Origin: Verrucomicrobiia bacterium
GTDB lineage: Bacteria > Verrucomicrobiota > Verrucomicrobiia > Limisphaerales > UBA8199
NCBI GenBank assembly: GCA_035946615.1
Contig: DASYZB010000155.1
Span: 1-32,162, forward strand
Direction of reading: 5' to 3'
Length of the DNA: 32,162 bases
The notes under the pieces were generated by a model that saw nothing but the letters and a program-made list of their open reading frames with translations, did not search any database and had not been told where the DNA came from. Position 1 is the stretch's first letter, and each line of letters starts with the position of its first letter. This document shows positions 21,901-26,817 of the stretch, in pieces. The position numbers and the translations under genes are program-made.

Positions 21901-23574
21901 TCTGAGGTCTTCGCTGTCCAGGTCAGTGATCGTTTTGGCGATTACGGTTTGGCCGGGGTGCTCCTCTGCCAATGGCGCACCGACCTGTTGCAGGTGGACT
22001 GGTTTCTTTTGAGCTGCCGCGTCCTGGGGCGCGGGGTCGAGCACCGCATGCTCTCCTGGCTGGGCGAGCGGGCGCGCGAGCGGAGCGCCAAATGGGTCGA
22101 TTTGCATTTCGTCAAAACGGCCCGAAACAAACCCGCTTTTGATTTTCTTGAATCTGTAGGAGCCGATTTCAAACAAGCGCTCAATGGAGGCTATGTGTTT
22201 CGGTTCCCGGCGGGGTTTGCGGCCGAAGTTGCCTTTCAGCCTTCTGTGGCAAACGTGACCCTCTCGGCGCAGTCTGCTGCTCCGATTCCCGCGTCTGGCG
22301 GCGGCTCAGCCCAAAACCAAGGACGCAAGTTCACCCAATGCCGGTCCATCGCGCTGGAGGCCAATGAGGCGGCCAAAATCCAACAGCGCATCGAGTCCCG
22401 GCGCGTTCTGCGCACGGTAAAACAGATGGACTATGCCGCGCCGCAAACTGAGATCGAACGCCGCTTGTGCGGGCTTTGGCAGGACTTGCTGCATGTCACC
22501 CGCGTTGGACTGAAGGACAATTTCTTTGAATTGGGCGGCCATTCGCTTCTTGCGGTGCGGCTCTTTGCTGAAATCGAGAAACTCACCGGGCGCAAATTCC
22601 CGCTCGTGACGTTATTCCAGGCGCCGACCCTGGGCCAACTGGCCAGGGTGCTGTCCCAAGCCCAGGGGCCCGCTTGCGGTTCGTTGCTGGTGCCCATCCA
22701 GCCCAAGGGGGCCAAACCGCCGTTATTCCTGGTACACGGGGCCGGCGGGGATGTGCTCTGGGGTTATGCGAACCTGGCGGCCTACACGCCCGCCGACCAG
22801 CCCATCTACGGCATTAAATCCCGAGGCCAGTCCGGGCTGGATGAACCGGCGACGATCGGCGAAATGGCCCAGCATTACCTCCAAGCTGTGCGCGAATTCC
22901 AGCCGCAGGGCCCCTACTATTTAGGCGGCTATTGCTTTGGCGGGAATGTCGCCTACGAAATGGCGCGCCAGCTTCGGGCTGCGGGCCAATCCGTCGCGCT
23001 GGTGCTTCTCATTGACAGCTCTCCGGCCAATGCCGGCTATGAAACGGTTGCCTGGTGGCGTCCAGGTTTTTGGTCGCGATTTGCGCGAAATTTCATTTAT
23101 TGGCTGCACGACTTCGCCCAGTTGCAGCCGGCTGAGCGGAGCGGCTTTATCCTGAGGAAATTCCGGGCATTGGGCCGCAAACTTAAGCGGCGCATCCAAG
23201 GGGAGAAAGGACCGGGTCCAGTTGATCTCGAAGAGGTGATCGATCCCGAGCGGATTCCCGATAACGAACTGAGGCTGTGGAAGGTCCATCTCCAGGCCCT
23301 GATTACCCATGTGGACCAGTCCTATCCGGGCGGTGTCAGCCTGTTCCGCACGCGCGGCCAGCCCCTGTTCTGCTCGCTCGAAGAGGATTTCTGCTGGGGC
23401 AAGCTCGTCCAGGGCGAAGTTGGGGTCACATTCATTCCCGGCTCGCACGAGAATATTTTTATGGAGCCCAACGTACAGGCTTTGGCTCGATTGTTCAAAA
23501 CGGCGCTGGCGGAGGCCCAGGGCGCGCCTGGCGAAGAAGGCAAGCCGGAGTTAAAGACCGCTGAGATTTCGTAA
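9958..23574 (+). CDS. giant NRPS with internal TE, degenerate C, FkbH domain and terminal TE (NRPS2, 4538 aa)
   Basis: Domain order, numbered from the TTG at 9958: C (35-455, HHIVADEW at 168), A (496-985), PCP (Ser1039), TE1 (1089-1365), linker, A (1445-1945) with no C before it, PCP (Ser1995), degenerate C (2050-2485, second His replaced by Glu2184), A (2500-2990), PCP (Ser3040), C (3095-3530, HHTVSDGW at 3232), FkbH-like HAD plus GNAT region (3545-4085), PCP (Ser4196), TE2 (4242-4520). Specificity codes as I read them: DAFFIGGTFK (Val/Ile-like), DIENIGGVTK (unassigned) and DLFNNALTYK (a small residue, Ala/Gly). There are no epimerase, methyltransferase or cyclisation domains. TTG 9958 overlaps the NRPS1 stop; ATG 9964 is the alternative, two residues shorter. 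The frame is open across the full 13.6 kb, so this is not an annotation merge. Known families indicate a peptide ending in a glycerate unit; the product itself is inferred. Confidence 0.93.
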   Translation: MNMITGLKSNAPGGAQARRALLEQRLRKAAGPARPSALSFAQQRLWFLDQLEPNSPLYNVASVARVQGKIHARALEQAINAIIARHEALRTRFVCPDESPVQVVDARLWIPLKTIDLMRLAPAERESEAERLTHEEIHLPFDLGAGPLLRPTLLHLTPDEHRLVLVIHHIVADEWSLKVLFRELAAFYEGFIENRPNQLPELPIQYADYAAWQRDWLRGDVLEKQIGFWKQQLGGEPPATELPTDFPRPQTPAFHGGNQARVFSQDLAVRLSQFAAQHEATLFMVLLAALKTLLHRYTRQEDIIVASPIAGRNRVETEGLIGFFVNTLPLRTRLNGDPAFEELLARVRQVTVGAYAHQDLPFERLVEELQPERSLSHLPFTKVMFVIQNDVLQQINLPGAQLQFVENEADTAKFDLTLLVQERARGLVARAEYNCDLFRGESIERLLQHFETLLEGIVDAPGRRLSQLPILSAAETKQMLSDWNSNAREYPRDKCVHELFEAQAQRHPDTIAILFGQASITYGELNARANQLAHYLKGLNVGPDVPVGICLRRSVDMIIGLLGILKAGGVYVPLDPAYPKDRLAFMLEDTQAGVLLTQQTLLAQMPQNAVKLISLDGDWELIARESKLNPANVANPLNLAYIMYTSGSTGRPKGVAVPHRAINRLVLNTNFIQIDATDRIAQVSNMSFDAATFEIWGALLNGGQLIGITRDVALFPAAFSRELSQQGITAMFLTSALFNQLAAEVPRAFAGLRTLIAGGDALDPKWVRVVLKQGPPARLVNGYGPTENTTFTCCHLIEALDEEALNVPIGRPIANTQVYILDPHLNPAPIGAPGELYAGGDGLARGYWNQPELTAEKFIPNPFDPSGASRLYRTGDLARYRPDGTIEFMGRIDQQVKIRGFRVEPGEIETVLNQHPRVRECVVVVRGEGAAAKRLIAYLVPSGEPVPNASQLRAFVQEKLPDYMVPSAFIPLETLPLTPNGKVDRKALPALNQERPELERQYVAPRDEVERQLAAIWERALGMRPIGIQDKFFDLGGHSLLAVRVIAQIEKNLGKKLRLATIFQAPTIEQLAAIVREEIKESTIAASTSLVEIQPQGSRPPLFLVHGAGGGMFWGYVNLSHHLGADQPVYGFKSRGLDGRQELTSIRAMASTYVADLRSLQPHGPYFLGGYCFGGNVAFEMACQLSKQGQKVAFLALLNCSPPNSRYTRTQWTPLWVGRFLRNLLYYANYARQWSPAQRREFFRWKWSLVRKRLTHHVGSAPGPLSSVGAGDLVDLSSYPEEQRQVWEAHIQALLQFHPQPFDGRVHLFRSPGHPFWCSFDADYGWSDLARDGVNITIIPGAHEKILEEPCVQILARGLDKLLNEAQAAAESSHVEPAGGGLEPVAGQPNNHSLQNRMQTTNDPREQVRGAFQEGLQPGAQRNAIAGVVENHAIGLGLDDGFESTYPVLFLAQAQRAPSAIAVRFEGAELTYAELNTRANRLAHYLQHLGVGPEVLVGVCLERSLDLMVVLLAILKAGGAYLPLDPAYPSERLAYMLSDSRAPLVLTTRRLLSRLPQGSVQSLCLDDQEAIEGIRGSSGSQPNSSPSARDLAYVIYTSGSTGAPKGVQIAHRALLNHNLAITRAFSLKRTDRVLQFTPLSFDISVEEIFPTWLRGAALVLRPEQSISSSERFLDFIEDERLTVLNLPTSYWHELVDFLQTSERPLPESVRLMIIGGEKASNEAYKRWKQCVGGRVALMNGYGATEATVTSTLYLARGDEESLPIGRPIANTHALILDEQLKPAPQGAEGELFLGGAGLARGYLDRPELTAQKFIANPFPKEIDSDRLYRTGDLARLLPDGNLEFLGRLDEQVKIRGFRVELAEIESALLGHPDVKEAVVVAREDMPGKKRLVAYLVARSTPGPRVNELAHFLKQKLPGYMVPAAFISLSALPLTPAGKVDRRGLPLPSNARPDIEQEFIAPRTPLEERLAGIWGDVLEINSIGVEDSFFDLGGHSLLAMQIISRIRDTFHEDVSLADLFAHPTIGTLATHLMQSDTLQGAWASACLEQTTRRRLSSRQQRLWVLEQFQSRLSPFNRPLLLRLCGPLDRRALEQSITELARRHEGLRAIFASDNGEPVQYVCNPDEIALQVIDFSTLDGNERERACLARAQQETRRPYIMAQPVLRPLLFRLNPTEHWLLLALHEIVADDRAERVVFEELTALYEGFASQNPISLPPPLPYDEAAAQADSSPCETEDMEYWRTQLAGAPEHIDLPTDRPRPSEHNGEGARLKISLSPRLTSAIEQLSRERCCPIFTTLLAGFATMLHRYTGSSDMVIGSTNPGQPARGSGIANFENPIALRCNLSGDPRFQDLVMRLDEVVSGARAHSRLPFAALVDQLDPGRDAKYPRVFQVGFVLEEQSLPQRIAGSLRFTPLQIDNHTAKLDLALRLAKTPEGFSGWIEYSTALFEHARMARLVKHFLALLEGAVFSPETKLSALPLLPQEEKKQVLIDWTRTEQDYPRNKTIATLFCEQAARTPDAEALVSGNQRWSYRRLYNEAVQIALDLQQRGVQPESLVGICLQRTPEMVAALLGTLLAGAAYVPLDPGYPVDRLSFIVQHARLSVLIAQQPLLDLVPKGDAQLFCVEARQDEAQKDTTLQPMLKAPRRASQSSSLAYVIYTSGSTGRPKGVAIEHRSVSAFIHWAKGFFRPEDLSGVLASTSICFDLSVFELFVPLCCGGKVLLVDNALGLAALPAADEVRLINTVPSAMRELLRLKAVPPSVRVINLAGEPLATSLVDRIYRETRVQKVYDLYGPTETTTYSTCALRLPGARASIGRPLPNEQVYLLDAQLQPAPIGIAAELYIGGEGLARGYLYRDDLTRERFVPHPFRPGARLYRTGDLARWRSDGNLEYLGRIDYQVKVRGFRVELGEIEAVLRAHSSVRETVVVAREDHPGDKRLVAYVVAADAKTLSAQDLRQAAIAKLPEYMVPSAFVFLDALPLTPNGKVDRKALPPPGEEQRVGGFIAPRTPIEEQLAAIWREVLHINQVGLQDNFFDLGGHSLLATQVISRINELFKINLPLLALFSAPTIAQLSAGLEAGQWTDHAAPILPLQAVTRRASHPVSFVQERLWFLNELQPGGHAYNVPTVLRLKGHLDRKALAKALDHIGQRHEALRASFHYANGELTQVIARKFQFDSQDVDLGNAPAEEKEKRAREWALGEARRAFDLAAGPLTRVSVARLEDCEHLLAVVMHHTVSDGWSLAIFFRELQALYDAFAAGKPAPPLPKLSIQYIDFVHWQRQWMRGPVLERELNYWKQKLDGASPAVELPADFAASEQPVMEALRRTVTIEPRLVQAMKSLAQQQGNTPFMVLFAGLVMTLHKWTAQRDLVIGTVVAGRTRRELEDIIGCFMNFLPLRAQIQGGETAEEILARARETALEAQAHQDCPFEKIVEAVNPQRGLNRNPLYNVGLLVQNFPNQLFPSEKLEAASLPVELDAALLDLRFEAEHTPVGLCLHCEYRADLFAPGTIDQLLASCLDALRFIAEQPKARLAEFHASPALETQAEACRSGKARRTIAITATFTAELLAEPLGYWLKELDLPAIVEFAPYNQVFQQLLDPCSLLAANENGLNVVLLWLEDWQRRAGVPGQERAQGPDENLARSVQEFSAALKAAASRTSTPFLVCLCPPSPATLADPVQSKVLAREEAALVAGLEGSAGVYVLSSADIGRWYPVKEYYDPSGDELGHVPFTPLFFTGLATAIGRKYHSLQRAPGKVIVLDCDQTLWSGVCGEDGPHGIQLDPPWKALQEFMRAQQEAGMLLCLCSKNNEADVLEVFNQRLDMPLRREHFISWRLNWQPKSENLRSLAQELQLGLDSFIFLDDNPLECAEVEANCPEVLVLQLPTEPRQIPDFLNHCWIFDHLKLTAEDKRRAQLYRQNQQREQLRVQSPSLLDFLSRLELKLDIHPMRVEELSRVAQLTQRTNQFNCNPARLTESDLQQRLSSSEVFAVQVSDRFGDYGLAGVLLCQWRTDLLQVDWFLLSCRVLGRGVEHRMLSWLGERARERSAKWVDLHFVKTARNKPAFDFLESVGADFKQALNGGYVFRFPAGFAAEVAFQPSVANVTLSAQSAAPIPASGGGSAQNQGRKFTQCRSIALEANEAAKIQQRIESRRVLRTVKQMDYAAPQTEIERRLCGLWQDLLHVTRVGLKDNFFELGGHSLLAVRLFAEIEKLTGRKFPLVTLFQAPTLGQLARVLSQAQGPACGSLLVPIQPKGAKPPLFLVHGAGGDVLWGYANLAAYTPADQPIYGIKSRGQSGLDEPATIGEMAQHYLQAVREFQPQGPYYLGGYCFGGNVAYEMARQLRAAGQSVALVLLIDSSPANAGYETVAWWRPGFWSRFARNFIYWLHDFAQLQPAERSGFILRKFRALGRKLKRRIQGEKGPGPVDLEEVIDPERIPDNELRLWKVHLQALITHVDQSYPGGVSLFRTRGQPLFCSLEEDFCWGKLVQGEVGVTFIPGSHENIFMEPNVQALARLFKTALAEAQGAPGEEGKPELKTAEIS
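13222..14060 (+). other. internal thioesterase domain TE1 of NRPS2
   Basis: An alpha/beta-hydrolase type-I TE with FLVHGAGG near its N-terminus. The nucleophile elbow is GGYCFGG (Cys1172 instead of Ser). The catalytic-Asp position, 27 residues later as in the surfactin TE, is Asn1199 (LLNCSPP). The His is His1343 in PGAHEKI. A long lid insertion rich in Arg/Trp lies after about residue 1205. TE domains normally end a synthetase; this one is followed by a roughly 75-residue low-complexity linker and an A domain. It may release a dipeptidyl chain, act as a transfer or editing domain, or be impaired because the Asp is lost. Confidence 0.85.
16110..17430 (+). other. degenerate condensation domain of NRPS2 (HExxxDD)
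   Basis: The fold-level landmarks of a C domain are present (SSRQQRLWVLEQF at the start, PLRPLLFRLN, CCPIFTTLLAGF, FENPIALRCNLSGDP, RLPFAALVDQL). The active-site motif normally written HHxxxDGW reads H2183-E2184-I-V-A-D-D-R. The second His, which is the catalytic base in C domains, is Glu, and the G-W pair is D-R. The other three C domains of the operon keep both His residues. Either the domain is catalytically dead or it has a non-canonical role. Confidence 0.8.
20590..22215 (+). other. FkbH-like glyceryl-loading domain of NRPS2
   Basis: The N-terminal extension typical of FkbH-family proteins (APYNQVFQQLLDP, NVVLLWLEDW) is followed by a HAD phosphatase fold. Its motif I is LDCDQTLWSG (D3758 and D3760), with SKNNEADV, WQPKSENL and FIFLDDNPLE as the later motifs. 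A GNAT-like C-terminal part has LTQRTNQFN, FGDYGLAG, CRVLGRGVE and ARNKPAFDFL. Family members dephosphorylate 1,3-bisphosphoglycerate and load a glyceryl group on a carrier protein. Here the domain occupies the place of an A domain between C and PCP, directly before the terminal TE. Confidence 0.9.
22681..23520 (+). other. terminal thioesterase domain TE2 of NRPS2
   Basis: A close paralogue of TE1 with the same GGYCFGG elbow (Cys4326), Asp4353 (LLIDSSP) 27 residues later, and His4497 (PGSHENI) 171 residues after the Cys. The Cys-to-His spacing is identical to TE1. It has a complete Cys-His-Asp triad and presumably releases the final product by hydrolysis or cyclisation. Confidence 0.88.
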
Positions 23575-23579
23575 CACCT

Positions 23580-25250
23580 ATGATGCTTCTAAAATTTATA
23601 TTCCGCACCTGCCGAGGGATGATGATTTTCACCACCGTGACGGCGATGCTCAGCGGCGCCTGCAATGCCGGGCTGATGGCATTGGTCACCGCCGCTTTGA
23701 CGCGCACCTCCGCCGGGCTCGCTGCATTGCTTTGGGCCTTCATCGCGCTGGGCCTGGGCAAGGTCCTTACGAATTTTGTTTCCCAGGTTGTGCTGGCAAG
23801 ATTCTCGCAGGGGGCTATTGCGCAGTTGCGGCGCGATTTGATCAGCAAAATCCTTGCGGTGCCATTGCGGAACCTGGAAGAAATTGGCTCGCCCCGCATT
23901 CTGGTGGCTCTGACGGACGATGTCTTTAACATCACCCAGGCGCTGCTGGCGATACCGGTCATCTCGGTCAATATCGCCATCCTTCTTGGGGGCGCCGCCT
24001 ATTTGGGGTGGCTCTCCTGGAGGATGCTTGCCGCGGTGGCCGCGTTAATTCTCTTTGGGGGCATCGGCTACCGCCTGGTCATTGCCCGCGCCTTTCACTC
24101 GCTGAACCGCGCGCGGGAGTCGGAAGACAAACTGTATGGCTATTTTCGCGCGCTCACCGAGGGCATCAAGGAGCTGAAACTTCATCGCAGCCGCCGCAGC
24201 GCGTTTTTTAATGATAATATCCAATCCACCACGGAGGCCTATCAGCGCGAGAACGTGCGGGCCGAACTCTGCTTCATCACGGCCCAGAACTGGAATCACT
24301 TGCTTTATTTCGTGCTCATTGGGGTCATCCTGTTTTTGGTCCCGCATCTGGCGGCTTTCAGCCAGAACACGCTCACGGGGTACGTGGTCACTACGCTGTA
24401 TCTGATGGGTCCGCTGGCGGGGGTGATGAGCAGCTTTTCGCTGTTTGGCCGCGCCAGCGTCGCCCTGCAGAAGGTCCAAACTTTGGGAATCTCCTTGTCC
24501 GAGCACTCGACCGAAACCTGTTCATTCGATCAATCCGAAGCGCCGGTCGCTTTCAACCGCCTGGATTTGCGCGCTATCCTTCATTCGTACCATTGCGAGC
24601 AGGACGACAGCCATTTCATTCTCGGGCCCATCAATTTGAGCTTTCGCCCCGGGGAATTGGTTTTCCTGGTGGGCGGCAACGGGAGCGGCAAATCGACTTT
24701 GGCCAAGCTCGTTGCAGGACTTTACGTGCCCGAGGCGGGCGAGATTCGGCTCAATGGGCAGTTGATTAGCGATGCAAACCGGGACGAATATCGCCAGCTT
24801 TTCTCCGCCGTCTTCGGCGATTTTTACCTGTTCGAAAACCTGCTCGGCTTGAAGAACCCGAACATTGACACCCAGGCCGAGGAGTATCTCCAACAGCTCC
24901 ATTTGAACCACAAGGTCAAGGTGCGGGACGGCGTTTTATCGACCACGGCTGTTTCCCAGGGGCAGCGCAAACGGCTCGCGCTTTTGACCGCGTATCTCGA
25001 GGACCGGCCCTTTTACCTCTTCGATGAGTGGGCGGCGGACCAGGACCCCCATTTCAAAGAAGTCTTTTACAAGCGCCTGCTTCCGGAACTTAAAGCGCGG
25101 GGCAAAACCGTCCTGGTCATCACCCATGATGATCGCTACTTCTACCTGGCAGACCGCCTGATTAAACTGGACTATGGCAAACTGGTCTTGGGTTCCACGC
25201 CGGAACCCAACGGCTGCTCGCGACCGGTCCTTGTTAAAGATGAGTTTTGA
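23580..25250 (+). CDS. cyclic-peptide-type ABC exporter (TMD-NBD fusion)
   Basis: This is a 556-residue half-transporter with about six membrane helices (residues about 8-300) fused to an ATP-binding domain. Walker A is GGNGSGKST (365-373), the signature is VSQGQRKR (from 458), Walker B is FYLFDEWAADQDP (about 478-490) and the switch His is in VITHDDRYF. The relaxed signature (V-S-Q-G-Q instead of LSGGQ) and the F-D-E-W-A-A-D-Q-D-P Walker B are characteristic of the cyclic-peptide/siderophore exporter family (PvdE/SyrD-like). It starts 5 bases after the NRPS2 stop, so it is co-transcribed. It most likely moves the operon's product across the inner membrane. The ATG at 23580 is followed at once by another ATG; no strong ribosome binding site is seen. 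No outer-membrane partner is in the window. Confidence 0.9.
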   Translation: MMLLKFIFRTCRGMMIFTTVTAMLSGACNAGLMALVTAALTRTSAGLAALLWAFIALGLGKVLTNFVSQVVLARFSQGAIAQLRRDLISKILAVPLRNLEEIGSPRILVALTDDVFNITQALLAIPVISVNIAILLGGAAYLGWLSWRMLAAVAALILFGGIGYRLVIARAFHSLNRARESEDKLYGYFRALTEGIKELKLHRSRRSAFFNDNIQSTTEAYQRENVRAELCFITAQNWNHLLYFVLIGVILFLVPHLAAFSQNTLTGYVVTTLYLMGPLAGVMSSFSLFGRASVALQKVQTLGISLSEHSTETCSFDQSEAPVAFNRLDLRAILHSYHCEQDDSHFILGPINLSFRPGELVFLVGGNGSGKSTLAKLVAGLYVPEAGEIRLNGQLISDANRDEYRQLFSAVFGDFYLFENLLGLKNPNIDTQAEEYLQQLHLNHKVKVRDGVLSTTAVSQGQRKRLALLTAYLEDRPFYLFDEWAADQDPHFKEVFYKRLLPELKARGKTVLVITHDDRYFYLADRLIKLDYGKLVLGSTPEPNGCSRPVLVKDEF

Positions 25251-25309
25251 AACGGCGCTCGTGACAAAGCCCCGCGATGGAGAATGATTGTTGCAGGCAA
25301 CCCGTTTGC

Positions 25310-26749
25310 TCATCTTGAAAGCGACGTGGAACAAGCGGCAGCGGGATTGCCTGCTGCCGCCACGGGCCGCACGAGGCGCTGGAAGGTCTCGTGCCATGCC
25401 TCCGCCTGGGTCTCGATCGAGAATTGCCGGACAAAATTCCGCCCGTTTTCGCCAAGCTGCCCGCCCGCCTTGCGATTGAAGTACAAGTGCCGCACCGCCT
25501 CTATCGTTTGGCCAACGTCCGCCAACATCCGCCAAATGCAGGTCTTTTGTTCCGGTTGCAAAATCCCTCCCACCGGCAGGCCCGCCTGCGCGCGGCCCAC
25601 GAACTCGGCGTGCGACGAATAATTTGTATAAACCACCGGCAACCCCGCGCACATCGCCTCCCAGGCCGGCAACCCGAACCCTTCGCCGCCGCTCAGAAAC
25701 AACAGGCCGTCCCATATCCGGTAGAGCATCGGCATGTCCTCGGGCGCCAAAGCTGATTTGTGCCCATGCTCGGGCGTGTAATACACGTCGCGGTCGCGCC
25801 GCAGGCCAAACTGCTCCTCGATGGCTCGCAACGGCCAGGCCTCCTCGGGTTCCTCGGGCATGTGGCACCACAGGAAAAGGTCCGGCAACGGGTTGGCCTG
25901 CTCGATTTCCATCGAACCGCAATGGACGCAACAGCCGTGGCGGTAATCGGGGCGCGACTCCTTGACCAGCAGCGGGGAATCCGCGCCCCCTTGCAGCGTC
26001 GGGTCCCACTCGAACAGACTGACCCGCCCGCAGGCCCGGCAAACCAGGTACTGTCCGCTGCGCAGGTAATGCAGGACCTTGTACAAAACCCAGACCTGCT
26101 TGCGCCATTGGTTGCGGCCAACCCAGCCGAGAACAAAAGACTCCGGCGGCATCCAGCGCGGAAACAGGTCGCATCGCATTTCCGCCCGGGTCTCCTGCGG
26201 CACGGGGGCAAACCTCTCGAGATCCGCCGGGCTGTAGCGGTAACCGAGTTTCTCGCGGGCCACCATCGGCAAGCAGCGCGCAAGGACCTCCATGGAGAAT
26301 TCGCTCTTCGTGAAAATCACGTCCGCGTGGTTGAGAATCGCGCCATATCCGGGCATCATCGGCAGGCCGTCGAAGTTAATATAGAGAATCAGCTTGTAGC
26401 GCCGGTCCTTTGGCGGCAGGCACAAATACAGGACTGCCTGCGGGTCGCCGAAGGCAAACACGATGTCCGGCTGCGCCTTGGGCAGCAGGAGGAAGAAGGT
26501 TTTCTGGCCGTATTTGTCCTCGGGCGTAAACTCGAGTTTGCCCTGGCGGTTTTTGAAGGTCATCGTCGGATAGACAGGCCATTGGGGCGTGGTCACGGCG
26601 TAACATTGGAATAAACCGAGCTGGTGAAGCTCGTACTGGCCCGGGTATTTTGCCAGCAGCCCGCCGAAGATGAGACGGGTGGCCTTGGCCATGCCAGTCG
26701 GCAAAACCGGGCTGTCGGTGACAATCAGGATTTTAGTTAGGCCTGGCAT
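25310..26749 (-). CDS. GT4-family glycosyltransferase with inserted four-Cys motif
   Basis: A 479-residue GT-B glycosyltransferase. The N-terminal Rossmann start is KILIVTDSP...PTGMAKATR. The sugar-nucleotide domain begins near SFVLGWVGRNQWRK (about 204). The donor-binding EX7E motif is E356...E364 within SGGEGFGLPAWEAMCAGLP, which is characteristic of family GT4. Unusually, between the start of the C-terminal domain and this motif there is an insertion with C237-x2-C240 and C274-x2-C277, a zinc-ribbon-like pattern. Donor and acceptor are unknown. The gene is convergent with the ABC exporter (59 bases between stops) and follows the TMTC-like gene, so it belongs to the right-hand envelope group and not to the NRPS operon. 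The start at 26749 has only a weak ribosome binding site. Confidence 0.85.
   Translation of the reverse strand: MPGLTKILIVTDSPVLPTGMAKATRLIFGGLLAKYPGQYELHQLGLFQCYAVTTPQWPVYPTMTFKNRQGKLEFTPEDKYGQKTFFLLLPKAQPDIVFAFGDPQAVLYLCLPPKDRRYKLILYINFDGLPMMPGYGAILNHADVIFTKSEFSMEVLARCLPMVAREKLGYRYSPADLERFAPVPQETRAEMRCDLFPRWMPPESFVLGWVGRNQWRKQVWVLYKVLHYLRSGQYLVCRACGRVSLFEWDPTLQGGADSPLLVKESRPDYRHGCCVHCGSMEIEQANPLPDLFLWCHMPEEPEEAWPLRAIEEQFGLRRDRDVYYTPEHGHKSALAPEDMPMLYRIWDGLLFLSGGEGFGLPAWEAMCAGLPVVYTNYSSHAEFVGRAQAGLPVGGILQPEQKTCIWRMLADVGQTIEAVRHLYFNRKAGGQLGENGRNFVRQFSIETQAEAWHETFQRLVRPVAAAGNPAAACSTSLSR
25919..26041 (-). other. zinc-ribbon-like CxxC...CxxC insertion in the glycosyltransferase
   Basis: CRAC (residues 237-240) and CVHC (274-277) are separated by 33 residues. 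This spacing suits a zinc-ribbon or rubredoxin-like knuckle. The stretch interrupts the usual GT4 C-terminal fold and continues into a Pro/Glu-rich loop before the EX7E motif. Confidence 0.6.
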
Positions 26750-26817
26750 GCATTCTGGTGGTCGGCCGCTTGCTTCAATTCAACTAGCCGACACTGACGT
26801 TCATTTTCCGGCGGCCG

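Noticed and set aside
20590-22215. FkbH region as an A domain, ketoreductase or methyltransferase
   Set aside because: No adenylation core motifs, Rossmann glycine motif or SAM motif is present, whereas the HAD motifs and RTNQFN-type GNAT region are complete.
9958-23574. Suspicion that the 4538-residue frame joins two genes by an assembly error
   Set aside because: The frame is continuous with domain-quality sequence on both sides of the TE1-A3 linker, and no frameshift is needed. Fusion is treated as real, with read-level checking suggested.
25251-25309. Bidirectional terminator between the ABC exporter and glycosyltransferase genes
   Set aside because: Only a 5-bp stem (gttgc/gcaac, 2-base loop) without a T-run is present, which is too weak to call.
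25760-26614. A 284-residue plus-strand frame opposite the glycosyltransferase
   Set aside because: The minus-strand frame carries a complete GT4 pattern including the EX7E motif. The plus frame is a compositional shadow.
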